Shown: positions 9,231 to 18,571 of the stretch, one piece after another
How the letters are laid out: the number at the start of each line of letters is the position of its first letter
Numbering within the stretch: the stretch's first letter is position 1
From: Sporosarcina sp. Te-1
GTDB lineage: Bacteria > Bacillota > Bacilli > Bacillales_A > Planococcaceae
Direction of reading: 5' to 3'
Assembly: GCF_017498505.1 (NCBI RefSeq)
Contig: NZ_CP071798.1
Location: 434,001-498,000, forward strand
Length of the DNA stretch: 64,000 nt
Position numbers and translations under genes: made by a program
Notes under the pieces: model-generated
Told to the model about the DNA's origin: nothing
The model's database searches: none
Seen by the model: the letters and a program-made list of their open reading frames with translations, nothing else

Positions 9231-9602
9231 TTGAAAAACAATCCTGTTGTACCATTTATCCTGATTTTCGCGCTTGGATTAGGACTCATTTTCTTCATGT
9301 CTCTTTACGGAATCGATCAAAAGAAGGAAATCGCTGGGGCGGATGAAGAAGGAAAAACGGAAGATACGGCGTCCAATGCTGAGGAGTTCGATCCGGAAGG
9401 ATTCACTCAACAAAAATGTATCGGTTGCCATGGTGGAGACTTGACTGGTGGAATGGGACCTAACCTTCATGGTCTATCGGATTCTAAGGAAACGATTCAC
9501 GGCATCATCAAGAATGGTCAAGGCGCTATGCCTGCATTCGGTGGACAAATTTCCGATGAACAAATTGACCAATTAGCAGACTACATTTTATCACTTAAAT
9601 GA
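9231..9602 (+). CDS. cccA: Membrane-anchored cytochrome c550
   Basis: Small electron carrier of the respiratory chain, anchored outside the membrane. The 123 aa product has an N-terminal transmembrane segment (about 4-26), a linker rich in E and D, and one class I cytochrome c domain with the heme motif C63-I-G-C66-H67 and the axial Met in MPAF (M100). The start is TTG at 9231, 7 bases after AAGGAGGG. cccA also lies between sigA and trmK in B. subtilis. Confidence 0.9.
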   Translation: MKNNPVVPFILIFALGLGLIFFMSLYGIDQKKEIAGADEEGKTEDTASNAEEFDPEGFTQQKCIGCHGGDLTGGMGPNLHGLSDSKETIHGIIKNGQGAMPAFGGQISDEQIDQLADYILSLK

Positions 9603-9608
9603 GAAAAG

Positions 9609-9650
9609 GAGTCACCCGATGTGCGTCAGCATATCCGGTGGCTCTTTTTA
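9609..9650 (+). terminator. Intrinsic terminator after cccA
   Basis: GAGTCACC (9609-9616) pairs with GGTGGCTC (9637-9644), one G-U pair, followed by TTTTT. Confidence 0.8.
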
Positions 9651-9712
9651 ATTGCAGGAGATGCAACGGAAAACGACATCATATACAATGGGAAAGGAAA
9701 GGTGGAGGTCAC

Positions 9713-10411
9713 TTGAATCCATTAAAATTATCAGAACGTCTTGCGACAGTGGCATCATTTATTGAAAAAGGGGCCGTTATGGCTGATATTGGAAGCGATC
9801 ACGCCTATTTGCCATGTCATCTTGTTCGCGCAGGGGCCATTGAGCGGGCGGTTGCAGGGGAAGTAGCCAAAGGACCATACGAGTCTGCCGTTGCCAACGT
9901 AGCAAAGGAAGGACTCTCCGAGGTAATCACTGTCCGGCTTGCGAATGGGCTTGCTGCAATCCGAAAAGAAGATGAAGTAGATGCCGTCACAATTGCCGGG
10001 ATGGGGGGGACGTTGATTGCCGGTATTTTGGAAGACGGCAAAGCACGGCTGGAAGGAGTTAAACGCATTATCGCTCAACCGAATATCCATGCGATCGCGA
10101 TTCGGTCTTGGTGCCAAGACAACGGCTGGACCCTTGTGGATGAGCGCATACTGAAGGAAGACGACAAAATTTATGAAGTCCTCGTTTTGGAGAGGGGCGA
10201 GGCGGCATTTTCCGAAGTAGAACTGTTAGTCGGACCTTTTCTGATGGCCGAAAAATCGCTGGTTTTCATGGAAAAATGGACGCGGGAGCTGGAGGAGTGG
10301 AAACGGGTTCTACGTGCCATCGAAACTGCAGGTCATTCGGAGGATGCTGAAAAAAAGAAGGTTCAATTACAAGCGAAAATTGAAATGGTAGGGAAGGTGT
10401 TGTCGAATTGA
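9713..10411 (+). CDS. trmK: tRNA (adenine(22)-N1)-methyltransferase
   Basis: Methylates N1 of A22 in tRNA using S-adenosylmethionine. The 232 aa protein has the SAM loop VMADIGSDHAYLPC (about 22-35) and the AGMGG motif of the COG2384 family. The TTG at 9713 lies 4 bases after GGTGGAGG; the open frame extends upstream but without conserved residues or a ribosome site. It overlaps the next start by 4 bases, as trmK and yqfO do in B. subtilis. Confidence 0.9.
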   Translation: MNPLKLSERLATVASFIEKGAVMADIGSDHAYLPCHLVRAGAIERAVAGEVAKGPYESAVANVAKEGLSEVITVRLANGLAAIRKEDEVDAVTIAGMGGTLIAGILEDGKARLEGVKRIIAQPNIHAIAIRSWCQDNGWTLVDERILKEDDKIYEVLVLERGEAAFSEVELLVGPFLMAEKSLVFMEKWTRELEEWKRVLRAIETAGHSEDAEKKKVQLQAKIEMVGKVLSN

Positions 10412-11526
10412 AAAAAGTGAATGGACATGAAATCATCACCCTCTTTGAACAATGGGTACCAAAACGGTATGCGGAAGATTGGGATCCCGTCGGTTTGCAT
10501 ATTGGGCAATTGAACAGGCCGGTTGAAAAAGTAGTTGTGACATTGGATGTGAATGATGCTGTCGTGGCGGAGGCAATTGAAAATGGTGCCAACTTAATCA
10601 TCGCCCATCATCCGCCAATTTTTAAACCGATGAAGTTTTTATGGACGGATACACCGCAAGGCCGTTTAATTGAAACATGCATCAAGAACGATATCGCTGT
10701 GTATGCGGCACACACGAATTTAGACGTGGCGCCCGGCGGGGTCAATGATTTGCTGGCAGACCGCTTAGAATTGACGAATACGTTGGTTATGGAGCCCACA
10801 ATTCACGATCCTTTGTACAAGCTCGCAGTATTTTGTCCAGTCGATCATGCTGATCGTCTTCGGGATGCTCTGGCGAAAGCAGGTGCAGGAGCGATCGGAG
10901 ATTATGTGGGATGCAGTTTTACATCGACTGGAACTGGAAGATTTATTCCTGCTGAAGGGGCAGATCCGTTTATCGGAGAGATCGGGAAATCGGAGGAAGT
11001 CCCTGAAGAGCGGATAGAAGTTGTCATGCCTGGAACACTTCGGACAAAAGTGCTGAAGGCGATGCTGGCCGTCCACCCATACGAAGAGCCGGCTTATGAC
11101 TTTTTCGTGCTCGATCAAAGGACAAATGAATTGGGCTTGGGCAGAGTCGGAGAACTTCGTGAAAGTATGTCACTTGCGCAATTCGCCGACCATGTAAAGC
11201 GAACTCTAGAGGTGCCGGTCGTCCGGATCGTCGGAGATCTGGATAAGCCGATTCGGAAGGTGGCAGTTCTTGGGGGCAGCGGACACAAATACATTCAGTC
11301 TGCGAAGCGAAAAGGTGCAGATGTTTTCGTAACAGGAGATATGGATTACCATACAGCCCAAGACGCGGAGAACATAGATCTAGCCATTGTCGATCCGGGT
11401 CATCATGTAGAAAAGGTAATGATTTCCGGAGTCGCAGACTATATGCAAAAATTATGTGCGGAGAAAAATCTTGATGTAACGTTTATTCCGTCTACTATCC
11501 ATACAGAACCATTCCGATTCGGTTGA
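10408..11526 (+). CDS. yqfO: Nif3-like dinuclear metal centre protein with PII-like insert
   Basis: A 372 aa member of the Nif3/YqfO family (often named GTP cyclohydrolase I type 2), forming hexameric toroids with two metal ions per subunit. The metal-binding histidines IAHHPPIF and DPGHHVE flank the central insert (about 130-230), which resembles PII/CutA folds as in B. subtilis YqfO. The start TTG overlaps the trmK stop as TTGA. The exact reaction is not settled for the family. Confidence 0.88.
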   Translation: MKKVNGHEIITLFEQWVPKRYAEDWDPVGLHIGQLNRPVEKVVVTLDVNDAVVAEAIENGANLIIAHHPPIFKPMKFLWTDTPQGRLIETCIKNDIAVYAAHTNLDVAPGGVNDLLADRLELTNTLVMEPTIHDPLYKLAVFCPVDHADRLRDALAKAGAGAIGDYVGCSFTSTGTGRFIPAEGADPFIGEIGKSEEVPEERIEVVMPGTLRTKVLKAMLAVHPYEEPAYDFFVLDQRTNELGLGRVGELRESMSLAQFADHVKRTLEVPVVRIVGDLDKPIRKVAVLGGSGHKYIQSAKRKGADVFVTGDMDYHTAQDAENIDLAIVDPGHHVEKVMISGVADYMQKLCAEKNLDVTFIPSTIHTEPFRFG

Positions 11527-11554
11527 AAGAGCAAATAAGGAATGGAGACGAATC

Positions 11555-11597
11555 ATTAAAAAAGCTGCCCCCTATAAAATAGGAAAGGCAGCTTTCA
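11555..11597 (-). terminator. Terminator shared by yqfO and ispH
   Basis: AAAGCTGCC (11561-11569) and GGCAGCTTT (11587-11595) form a 9-bp stem. The A run before it gives a T run on the minus strand, so ispH is ended here, and yqfO may also be. Confidence 0.8.
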
Positions 11598-11630
11598 ATC
11601 AATATATTTAAAGTCGAATCAATGATGGAA

Positions 11631-12608
11631 TTACAATTTGGCGTACGGTTCGATCCGATTTACCGGGGATGGATTTTTGATCTTTGGAAGAATTTTTTCC
11701 AATTGGAATTTACGTTCTGGTTTATGGGTCGATGGATCCTCTGGATCAAACTGGTCAAGGAACGCAATCACTTCCCGGACAACGATCGTTGGTGTGGAGG
11801 CGCCTGCAGTGACAGCCACCGTTTCTACACCATGTAACCAATCGACATCAATTTCGGATACATCAGAAACTCGATAGGCTGGCGTGTTGGCGATCTCCAC
11901 CGACACTTGTGTCAAGCGGTTCGAGTTATTGCTTTTCGGATCGCCAACGACGATTAGAAGATCGGCTTCACCCGCCTGTTCAGCGACAGCTTCCTGCCTG
12001 ACTTGGGTAGCAAGGCAAATTTCCTTATGCACTTCAATATGTGGATACTTTTCTTTCAATGCATCCATAATATGGGCAACGTCCCATTGACTCATCGTCG
12101 TTTGGTTCGTCACGAGCAACTTCTCGTTGTCGATTGTCATATTCTCGACATCTTCCACTGTCTCGATCAAATGAACGGCATGCGGTGCAATGCCGATTGC
12201 ACCTTCCGGCTCGGGATGATACTTTTTCCCGATGTAGATGATGTCGTATCCTTCAGCCACTTTTTCTTCTATCAAATGATGGGTGACAGAGACATCCGGA
12301 CAAGTGGCATCGATCGAGACAAGTCCTTTCTTGCGAGCCAGTTCCCGGACTTCGGGAGAAACGCCGTGGGCAGTAAAAATGACAGTGCCGGTTTCCACTT
12401 TGTTTAAGATGTCCAGGCGGTCTTTGCCGTCAAGCGTGATGATCCCGTCCTCTTCAAATGCATCTGTAACGTGTTTATTATGAACAATCATGCCCAAGAT
12501 ATAAATGGGCCTTGGTAATGTTTTGTCGAGCGCTGCATTTCTTGCAATCACCATTGCATCGACAACCCCGTAGCAATAGCCCCTCGGGGAAATCTTTAAC
12601 ACTTTCAT
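11631..12608 (-). CDS. ispH: 4-hydroxy-3-methylbut-2-enyl diphosphate reductase
   Basis: Last step of the MEP isoprenoid pathway, giving IPP and DMAPP. This 325 aa Bacillus-type IspH has the three iron-sulfur cluster cysteines C12 (RGYCYG), C103 (DATCPD) and C198 (EICLAT), plus the TAHG and PKSNNSNRL motifs. The ATG follows GAGGAGTGAGTTTCA. A strong private promoter lies in the 63 bases behind yqfQ. ispG, ispA and dxs of the same pathway also lie in this window. Confidence 0.96.
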   Translation of the reverse strand: MKVLKISPRGYCYGVVDAMVIARNAALDKTLPRPIYILGMIVHNKHVTDAFEEDGIITLDGKDRLDILNKVETGTVIFTAHGVSPEVRELARKKGLVSIDATCPDVSVTHHLIEEKVAEGYDIIYIGKKYHPEPEGAIGIAPHAVHLIETVEDVENMTIDNEKLLVTNQTTMSQWDVAHIMDALKEKYPHIEVHKEICLATQVRQEAVAEQAGEADLLIVVGDPKSNNSNRLTQVSVEIANTPAYRVSDVSEIDVDWLHGVETVAVTAGASTPTIVVREVIAFLDQFDPEDPSTHKPERKFQLEKILPKIKNPSPVNRIEPYAKL

Positions 12609-12640
12609 TGAAACTCACTCCTCTAATGGGCTCTATGTCC

Positions 12641-12669
12641 ATTATAGTTGGAGTCGACTTGAGTTTCAA
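12641..12669 (-). promoter_or_regulatory. Sigma-A promoter of ispH
   Basis: Minus strand TTGAAA (12664-12669), a 17-base spacer and TATAAT (12641-12646), between the yqfQ stop and the ispH start. Confidence 0.75.
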
Positions 12670-12671
12670 AC

Positions 12672-13109
12672 TTATAAAGTCGGTGGCTGGAAAATACGAG
12701 GTGTAGATGTGCCTGCGGCTACTCTAGGCGCAGCAGCTGCAGCTGCTTTAGCTGTGCTTTGCGCAGCAGTTCCGGCTGACGGGAGTGATTGGAAACCTTT
12801 ATATAATTTCCACATCGCCGGCAAATTTTGAAGCATCGGAGCAAATTGCTGGATCAGCGGAGCGTATTGTTGAGCAGTATTCATGAATCGGTTTGCTGTC
12901 TGCATGTACATTTCCATTTTGGACGTGTTTTGTCCAGGTGCTCCTTGACCTGCGGCGCCAAGTTGATTCCCCATGCCTGGACCAGGGAAAGGTTGTCTAG
13001 GCATTTGCTGGTTTCCGGGCTGGAATTGTGGGCCAAACCCGGATTGTCTCATTGCCACGGGGGGTGACTGCTGTTGCCGCATGAATGGATAGAAGGATTG
13101 ATATCTCAT
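12672..13109 (-). CDS. yqfQ: YqfQ/VrrA-family protein, Q/P/G-rich
   Basis: A 145 aa protein. The N-terminal half is low-complexity, rich in Q, P, G and M (residues 1-62). A conserved helical block follows (NRFMNTAQQYAPLIQQFAP ... MWKLYKGF, about 70-105), and then an alanine-rich tail. Position next to ispH and composition match B. subtilis YqfQ and B. anthracis VrrA. Function is unknown; a spore or surface role has been suggested for the family. The ATG at 13109 follows GAAAGGGG. Confidence 0.8.
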   Translation of the reverse strand: MRYQSFYPFMRQQQSPPVAMRQSGFGPQFQPGNQQMPRQPFPGPGMGNQLGAAGQGAPGQNTSKMEMYMQTANRFMNTAQQYAPLIQQFAPMLQNLPAMWKLYKGFQSLPSAGTAAQSTAKAAAAAAPRVAAGTSTPRIFQPPTL

Positions 13110-13169
13110 TATGAACCCCTTTCTTTTAAATGGTTTTGCCCTTCACACTATATAGTATGCGAAATTCAC

Positions 13170-13197
13170 TTACGGCGGAACGGAATCATGCTACAAT
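13170..13197 (+). promoter_or_regulatory. Promoter of cshB
   Basis: TTACGG (13170-13175), a 16-base spacer ending in TGC, and TACAAT (13192-13197), 24 bases before the start codon. Confidence 0.5.
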
Positions 13198-13220
13198 AAG
13201 AGTATGTTAGGAGGCATACA

Positions 13221-14516
13221 ATGTCTAAGTATACAGATTATCAATTCAAACCATTTCTACGGGATGCGATTGCCCGTCTCGGTTTTGTGCAACCGACACC
13301 AATTCAAAAAGAAATGATACCACTCATCTTAAAAGGTTCGAATGCTATTGGCCAAGCCCATACAGGGACAGGGAAATCACATAGCTTCCTTATACCGATC
13401 GTCGAGAGATTGGAGATAGATACCGATCAACTTCAAGCCGTCATCACGGCACCTACACGGGAACTTGCAACCCAGTTGTTCACGGAGTTGAACAAGTTGA
13501 CCGAAGAGACAGAAATACGGAGTGCTTTGCTGATCGGGGGGACGGACAAGCAAAGAACGATTGGAAAGTTGAAATCGGCACCTCATATTATCGTAGGTAC
13601 GCCTGGGCGGATTCGAGATATGGCGGAGAACGGAGCACTCGGAATCCACACAGCTTCCATATTGGTAATCGATGAAGCCGATTTGGCGTTTGATATGGGA
13701 TTCATTGAGGATATCGACCGGTTTGCAGCTAGGATGCCAGCTGATTTGGAAATGTATGTATTTTCAGCTACCATTCCAGAAAAGTTGAAGCCATTTCTTG
13801 CAAAGTATATGGAATCGCCGGTCCATATCCAGATCGGCGAGCGAAAACCGTTGACCGAAGGAATGCATTATTCGCTGGTTCCAGTTCGTTCAATGGACAG
13901 GAAGAAAAAGCTGCTGCAAGTATTGAACAGCATTAATCCATATTTGGCCATCGTGTTTACCAATACAAAGCAGCATGCGGATGAAATTGCTGAATATTTA
14001 GCTGGTCACGGCATCAAGGCAGGGCGTATACATGGTGATTTAACGCCGCGTGAAAGAACTCGCATGATGAAACAGGTGCGGGATCTGGAATTCCAATACA
14101 TTGTCGCGACGGACTTGGCAGCCAGAGGAATTGATATACCAGGCGTCAGCCATGTCATCAACTATGAATTGCCGGATGACCTGGAATTCTTTATCCATCG
14201 GGTAGGAAGGACTGCGCGTGCAGGGTTAGAAGGTATCGCCATTACTTTGTACGAGCCTTCGGAAGACGATAAAATTGTCCAGATAGAAAAAATGGGCATT
14301 CCATTTGTCCATGAAGATATCAAGAATGGCGAATGGCAGGAAGTGAAAGAGCGACATGCTAGAAAAAGACGTGTGAAAGAAACGGATGAACTAGATAGAA
14401 AAGCTGCCTCCTATGTCAGAAAGCCAGACAAAGTGAAACCAGGTTATAAAAAGAAAATGGCAAGAGAGATGGAGAGCTTCAAAAAGAGGGAAAGGAGATT
14501 GAAACGTAAAAAATGA
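13221..14516 (+). CDS. cshB: DEAD-box RNA helicase CshB
   Basis: ATP-dependent RNA helicase linked to ribosome assembly, mRNA turnover and cold adaptation. The 431 aa product has the Q motif (PTPIQK), Walker A AHTGTGKS (46-53), D151-E-A-D154, the SAT motif (182-184), [10 protein letters not shown], and a lysine/arginine-rich C-terminal tail for RNA contact. The ATG follows AGGAGGCATACA. The stop overlaps the nfo start (ATGA). Synteny with B. subtilis yqfR supports CshB over CshA. Confidence 0.93.
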   Translation: MSKYTDYQFKPFLRDAIARLGFVQPTPIQKEMIPLILKGSNAIGQAHTGTGKSHSFLIPIVERLEIDTDQLQAVITAPTRELATQLFTELNKLTEETEIRSALLIGGTDKQRTIGKLKSAPHIIVGTPGRIRDMAENGALGIHTASILVIDEADLAFDMGFIEDIDRFAARMPADLEMYVFSATIPEKLKPFLAKYMESPVHIQIGERKPLTEGMHYSLVPVRSMDRKKKLLQVLNSINPYLAIVFTNTKQHADEIAEYLAGHGIKAGRIHGDLTPRERTRMMKQVRDLEFQYIVATDLAARGIDIPGVSHVINYELPDDLEFFIHRVGRTARAGLEGIAITLYEPSEDDKIVQIEKMGIPFVHEDIKNGEWQEVKERHARKRRVKETDELDRKAASYVRKPDKVKPGYKKKMAREMESFKKRERRLKRKK

Positions 14517-15406
14517 AACAGCAACCAATCCTATTGGGATCCCACGTATCGATGAGCGGCAAGGAGATGCTGCTTGGTTCAAGCAAGGAAGCGGCAAGCT
14601 ATGGAGCGAGCACTTTCATGATTTACACGGGGGCGCCGCAAAATACGAGAAGAAAGCCGATTGAGGAATTAAACATTGAGGCGGGACAGCTCCACATGCG
14701 TGAAAATGGCATGTCAAATATCGTCGTCCATGCTCCTTATATTATTAATATCGGCAATACGACCAAGCCGGAAACATTTCGCCTTGGGGTCGATTTCCTG
14801 CAAAAGGAGATCGAACGGACAGGAGCGCTCGGAGTCGATCAAATCGTACTCCATCCAGGGGCGCATGTTGGAGCCGGACCGGAAGCGGGAATTGCCAAAA
14901 TCATCGAGGGCCTGAACGAAGTCTTGTCCGATGATTCGAACGTGCGTATCGCCTTGGAAACGATGGCCGGAAAAGGAAGCGAATGCGGCAGGAATTTTGA
15001 GGAGCTGGCCCGGATCATCGACGGCGTTACGAACAACGAACGGTTGTCAGTATGCTTCGACACCTGCCACGTCCACGACGCTGGCTATGATATTGTGCAT
15101 GATTTTGATGGTGTCTTGAATGAATTTGATCGGATGATCGGTAAAGAGAGAATTTCGGTTATTCATGTCAACGACAGTAAAAATGAATGTGGTGCCATGA
15201 AGGATCGCCATGAGAATATCGGCTTTGGACATATCGGGTTTGACCCATTATGCTATATTGTTCACCATCCAGAGTTTCAATCGGTGCCGAAGATATTGGA
15301 AACTCCTTTCATTGGAACGGATACAAAAAATAAAAAGGCGCCATATGAGCAGGAAATTGAAATGCTGCGAACGAAGACCTTTCAAAATGAGCTGCTAGGT
15401 GTATAA
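14513..15406 (+). CDS. nfo: Endonuclease IV
   Basis: AP endonuclease of base-excision repair, opening abasic sites 5' of the lesion with a three-zinc centre. The 297 aa product shows the family motifs [30 protein letters not shown] and HVNDSK, with the expected metal ligands. Translationally coupled to cshB by a 4-base overlap. The same helicase/nfo pair occurs in B. subtilis. Confidence 0.95.
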   Translation: MKQQPILLGSHVSMSGKEMLLGSSKEAASYGASTFMIYTGAPQNTRRKPIEELNIEAGQLHMRENGMSNIVVHAPYIINIGNTTKPETFRLGVDFLQKEIERTGALGVDQIVLHPGAHVGAGPEAGIAKIIEGLNEVLSDDSNVRIALETMAGKGSECGRNFEELARIIDGVTNNERLSVCFDTCHVHDAGYDIVHDFDGVLNEFDRMIGKERISVIHVNDSKNECGAMKDRHENIGFGHIGFDPLCYIVHHPEFQSVPKILETPFIGTDTKNKKAPYEQEIEMLRTKTFQNELLGV

Positions 15407-15447
15407 AAGCCTGAGCATAGCTTGCTTGCCTGCCAGGCTGAGTTGTG

Positions 15448-15492
15448 GAAGGGGGAAGAGAAGAATCAGCAACGGTTCTTCTCCACTCCTTC
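15448..15492. terminator. Hairpin between convergent nfo and DUF2624 genes
   Basis: GAGAAGAATC (15458-15467) pairs with GGTTCTTCTC (15474-15483), extended by GAAGG/CCTTC. Neither strand has a clean T run, so terminator function is only likely from its position. Confidence 0.4.
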
Positions 15493-15500
15493 TATGCCTG

Positions 15501-15746
15501 TTAAATCATATCCAAATAGCTTCTGAACAGTTCTTCTCCTTTTTTTTCCCCGACTGCTCGCTTCACCTTTGCGATGAAACTTTCCGGAACACCAGAAAAC
15601 AGCCAATGGAATGAAATCTCATCCAACAAGGGACGTAAAGCCTTGATTTCCTGGAGAGTTAATGCGATGCCATAGGAGCTGGCTAAACGTTGCGCTTCTT
15701 CGTCGCTGCTCGTTTTCAATTGATTGATAAACTGAAGTAACTCCAA
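15501..15746 (-). CDS. yqfT: YqfT-like DUF2624 protein
   Basis: An 81 aa helical cytoplasmic protein with LTLQEIKALRPLL and ISFHWLFSGVPESF, which I recognise as DUF2624 (B. subtilis YqfT). The start is TTG at 15746, about 10 bases after GAAGGA. In B. subtilis it follows nfo on the same strand; here it faces nfo, so the small gene has been inverted. Function unknown. Confidence 0.75.
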   Translation of the reverse strand: MELLQFINQLKTSSDEEAQRLASSYGIALTLQEIKALRPLLDEISFHWLFSGVPESFIAKVKRAVGEKKGEELFRSYLDMI

Positions 15747-15770
15747 ATTACACCATTCCTTCTCAATAAG

Positions 15771-15830
15771 TTGTCAGAAGACCGAAATTCCGCTATACTA
15801 CATAGGCAACAAACCGTAACGGTTACTATT
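15771..15830 (+). promoter_or_regulatory. Promoter and Zur-like operator of znuC-znuB-zur
   Basis: TTGTCA (15771-15776), a 17-base spacer and TATACT (15794-15799). At 15812-15830, AACCGTAACGGTTACTATT matches 14 of 18 fixed positions of the Gram-positive Zur box AATCGTAATNATTACGATT and contains the perfect inverted repeat GTAAC-G-GTTAC. It covers the start of transcription, so Zur with zinc bound should shut off the operon that encodes it. Confidence 0.7.
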
Positions 15831-15893
15831 ACTGTGGATAGTTTCTTGCTAAATCAAGTGATACCGCCTGTTTTGATAGAGAGGGATTTGTCT

Positions 15894-16664
15894 ATGAAAA
15901 ATACAATAATTGAATGCAAGGATGTCAGTTTCACGTACGATCGTACGGAAGTCCTTGAACATATATCGTTGAAAGTCGAGCAGGGTGAGTTTTGGGCGCT
16001 TATTGGTCCAAATGGTTCTGGGAAGTCGACGTTGATCAAACTCATATTAGGCTTGATAAAACCAAGCAGCGGTTCAATCGAATTGTTTGGTGAGAACATT
16101 TCATCGTTTCGTCAACGTGAGCGGATCGGTTATGTTTCCCAAAAGTCGAACGCTTTCAATTCCGGCTTTCCGGCCACTGTCTTGGAAGTAGTCCGAAGTG
16201 GTTTGACCCGTAAAACTGGACTGTTCAAGCGATTTACAAAAAGGGAAGACCAACAGGCGATGGAGGCTTTGAAAATCGTCAAAATGGATTCCTATCATTC
16301 GCGTCCGATTGGCGAGCTTTCCGGCGGTCAACAACAACGGGTTTTCATTGCCAGAGCGCTTGTTGGGAAACCGGATCTTCTCATCATGGATGAACCGACG
16401 GTAGGGATCGACCAGCAAAATATCGCGTCTTTCTATACTATGCTTCAAACGCTCAACCGTGAACATGGAATTGCCATCCTGCTTGTGACGCATGAAATAG
16501 ATATTGTCACCGATCTGGCATCGCATGTCGCATGTCTAAATCGGACAATCCATTTCCATGGCGTACAGTCAGACTATAAGAAAATGGACGATATTGACAT
16601 ATCGAACTGGTATGGTCATCCTGTGCGCAGAGTCCACCAAAGCGATGGGGAGGTGGAAAAATGA
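15894..16664 (+). CDS. znuC: Zinc ABC transporter ATP-binding protein
   Basis: ATPase of a high-affinity zinc importer. The 256 aa product has Walker A GPNGSGKS (38-45), signature LSGGQQQR (142-149), Walker B with D166-E167, and a switch histidine in VTHEID. The ATG at 15894 lies behind AGAGGGA; the longer reading frame covers the promoter and operator and is not real. The permease and Zur overlap downstream. No solute-binding protein gene is present here, so it must be encoded elsewhere. Confidence 0.92.
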   Translation: MKNTIIECKDVSFTYDRTEVLEHISLKVEQGEFWALIGPNGSGKSTLIKLILGLIKPSSGSIELFGENISSFRQRERIGYVSQKSNAFNSGFPATVLEVVRSGLTRKTGLFKRFTKREDQQAMEALKIVKMDSYHSRPIGELSGGQQQRVFIARALVGKPDLLIMDEPTVGIDQQNIASFYTMLQTLNREHGIAILLVTHEIDIVTDLASHVACLNRTIHFHGVQSDYKKMDDIDISNWYGHPVRRVHQSDGEVEK

Positions 16665-17527
16665 TTGAGGCTATTCTGACGTATGATTTTCTTCAAAATG
16701 CGTTTTTGTCGGGGATGATCATTGGAATCGTGGCACCGTTGCTCGGTTTGTTCATTGTTGTGAGACGGCTTGCCCTCATTGCTGATGCGCTGAGCCATGT
16801 GGCGCTTGCCGGGATAGCGGGGAGTCTGTACCTGAGCCAGCAAGTATTGTTTTTCTCGGCGCTGAATCCTGTTTATTTGGGCATGGCAGCTGCGGTGGGC
16901 GGTTCTTTGTTAATTGAACGGCTGAGGGGGGCATACCGGCATTTTGAGGAACTTGCCATCCCGATCATTTTGTCAGCGGGCATCGGATTTGCGGCAATCT
17001 TCATCTCACTGGCAAAAGGCTTTGGGACGGACCTCGTCGGCTATCTTTTCGGTTCCGTTTCGGCAGTAAGCCGGCAGGACTTAGGAATCGTCGCTGTTAT
17101 TGCGCTTTGCGTAATTGGCTTTATATATTTCTTTTACAAGGAATTATTTGCCCTGTCGTTTGATCGAGAGTACGCCAAAGTATCTGGCGTTCATGGCAAA
17201 GTGATTCAAACAGTTTTCATGATCATTGTGGCACTTGTAATTGGGGCGTCAATGCGGATTGTCGGGATTCTGCTCGTATCCTCCTTGATGACACTGCCGG
17301 TTGCTGCGGCCATCCAACTGGCGAAAAGTTTTAAGGGGGCTATGCTTTATTCGATCGGAATTGGTGAGTTATCTGTCTTGATTGGTTTGATCGCAGCATA
17401 TTACCTTGATATCGCGCCTGGTGGTACAATCGTGATTACATCGGTCATCATTTTATTGCTCGTCTTATTATTTAAAAAGACTTTGCGTAAAATGGTTGGA
17501 ACAAAAGGGGAGGCGGATTTGATATGA
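16661..17527 (+). CDS. znuB: Zinc ABC transporter permease
   Basis: A 288 aa integral membrane protein of the ABC-3 (metal) permease family, with about eight to nine transmembrane segments. The family feature RRLALIADALSHVALAGIAG is present near residue 40. It overlaps both znuC (ATGA) and zur (ATGA), so the three are translationally coupled. Confidence 0.93.
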   Translation: MIEAILTYDFLQNAFLSGMIIGIVAPLLGLFIVVRRLALIADALSHVALAGIAGSLYLSQQVLFFSALNPVYLGMAAAVGGSLLIERLRGAYRHFEELAIPIILSAGIGFAAIFISLAKGFGTDLVGYLFGSVSAVSRQDLGIVAVIALCVIGFIYFFYKELFALSFDREYAKVSGVHGKVIQTVFMIIVALVIGASMRIVGILLVSSLMTLPVAAAIQLAKSFKGAMLYSIGIGELSVLIGLIAAYYLDIAPGGTIVITSVIILLLVLLFKKTLRKMVGTKGEADLI

Positions 17528-17940
17528 CACTTGATGAAGCTTGGAGAATTTTATCCGAACACCAATTCAAACGGACAAAAAATAGGGAAACGCTGCTCGA
17601 ATACTTTGCAGAGCACGATAAATACATGTCGGCCATGGAAGTACGGAATTTTATGGCTGAAGATAATCCGGGCATCAGTTACGACACCATCTACAGGAAC
17701 TTGGCTACCTTTTCTGAGCTTGGGATTCTGGAAGAGACGGAATTGAATGGAGAACGCCATTTTCGGATGCAATGTGATGCGAAGAACCATCATCATCATT
17801 TCATCTGCACGGAATGCGGCAAAACGAGAAGCATTTCTCATTGCCCAATGGAAACTATTACAGGCGAGCTGTCAGGTTATGAAGTGGAAGGGCATAAATT
17901 TGAAATCTACGGCAAATGTCCGATTTGCATTTCACAATAA
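17524..17940 (+). CDS. zur: Zinc uptake regulator, Fur family
   Basis: Zinc-sensing repressor, 138 aa. It has an N-terminal winged helix with YDTIYRNLATFSELGIL (about 53-69), an HHHHF metal-sensing stretch (89-93), and two CxxC pairs (C95/C98 and C132/C135) that hold the structural zinc. It is encoded with the transporter it should control, and a matching operator lies upstream of znuC. PerR and Fur lack this tight genetic link to znuBC. Confidence 0.92.
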   Translation: MTLDEAWRILSEHQFKRTKNRETLLEYFAEHDKYMSAMEVRNFMAEDNPGISYDTIYRNLATFSELGILEETELNGERHFRMQCDAKNHHHHFICTECGKTRSISHCPMETITGELSGYEVEGHKFEIYGKCPICISQ

Positions 17941-17943
17941 ATA

Positions 17944-17988
17944 AAGGGCATGAATCCTCATAAAGTTTGAGGTTTCATGCCCTTTCTT
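17944..17988. terminator. Bidirectional terminator between zur and yqfW
   Basis: GGGCATGAA-T-CCTCA pairs with TGAGG-T-TTCATGCCC (14 bp with one T/T mismatch), with an A-rich left and T-rich right flank serving both converging genes. Confidence 0.85.
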
Positions 17989-18571
17989 AATTAATCGGTT
18001 GTTCAATAGGGAAAAGACGTCTCATCCATTGATCCGCTTCGTTCCAATTAGTGACCCGTATAACACCGTCTGGAATCGGAAGGCGGTTATATGGAGTGTC
18101 AAACAAGAACACAGGTATGTTCAGCTCTTCATGGAGAGCGACTGCATTGTCATGCTTATCTTCAAAAAAGCAATGGACTCCAAATTGTTTGGCCGCCTCT
18201 ATTTTGTGGTGACTTCCGATGAGTTCGATATGGTCATAAGGAATTCCTTCCCGTTGGAACCATTCTACTGTACAATCAAAAACGTTTTCCCCACGCGCGG
18301 AAATATAGAACAGCTCAAACGTCTCCTGCCAGTTGGATAAGATGTCTTTCGCATATTCTTGAGCTGGTGAGGTTCTGTAAATGTTCTCCTCAGCCTGCCG
18401 GTACCACTCGTAAAATTCAACCTCATCGACGTCAAATGCTTTTGTCAGGTCGTACTCCTTAATATCCTCCAGCCCCAGATTACATCCGAATCGCTCATTA
18501 ATATGAGGCAGCAGCGACGTCGGACAGGTGACGGTTCCATCGATGTCGATGCCTAGACGAAATCGTCTCAT
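17987..18571 (-). CDS. yqfW: HAD-family nucleotidase-like protein
   Basis: A 194 aa haloacid dehalogenase-fold protein with the catalytic D9-I-D11-G-T loop, a later serine motif (ISARGEN), and FFEDKHDNA for metal binding. The fold is that of the 5'-nucleotidase (NT5C) group and matches B. subtilis YqfW. Substrate unknown. It overlaps the ispG stop region by 4 bases and is probably cotranscribed with ispG. Confidence 0.85.
   Translation of the reverse strand: MRRFRLGIDIDGTVTCPTSLLPHINERFGCNLGLEDIKEYDLTKAFDVDEVEFYEWYRQAEENIYRTSPAQEYAKDILSNWQETFELFYISARGENVFDCTVEWFQREGIPYDHIELIGSHHKIEAAKQFGVHCFFEDKHDNAVALHEELNIPVFLFDTPYNRLPIPDGVIRVTNWNEADQWMRRLFPIEQPIN

Noticed and set aside
9755-10117. 120-codon minus-strand frame
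   Set aside because: Lies inside trmK, which has clear motifs and a ribosome site; composition is that of a shadow frame.
12003-12407. 134-codon plus-strand frame inside ispH
   Set aside because: Antisense shadow of ispH; no start signal.
13141-13165. Sigma-K-like -10 (CATACTATA) before yqfQ on the minus strand
   Set aside because: Matches the -10 pattern CATANNNTA but no AC -35 at the right distance; too short to claim.
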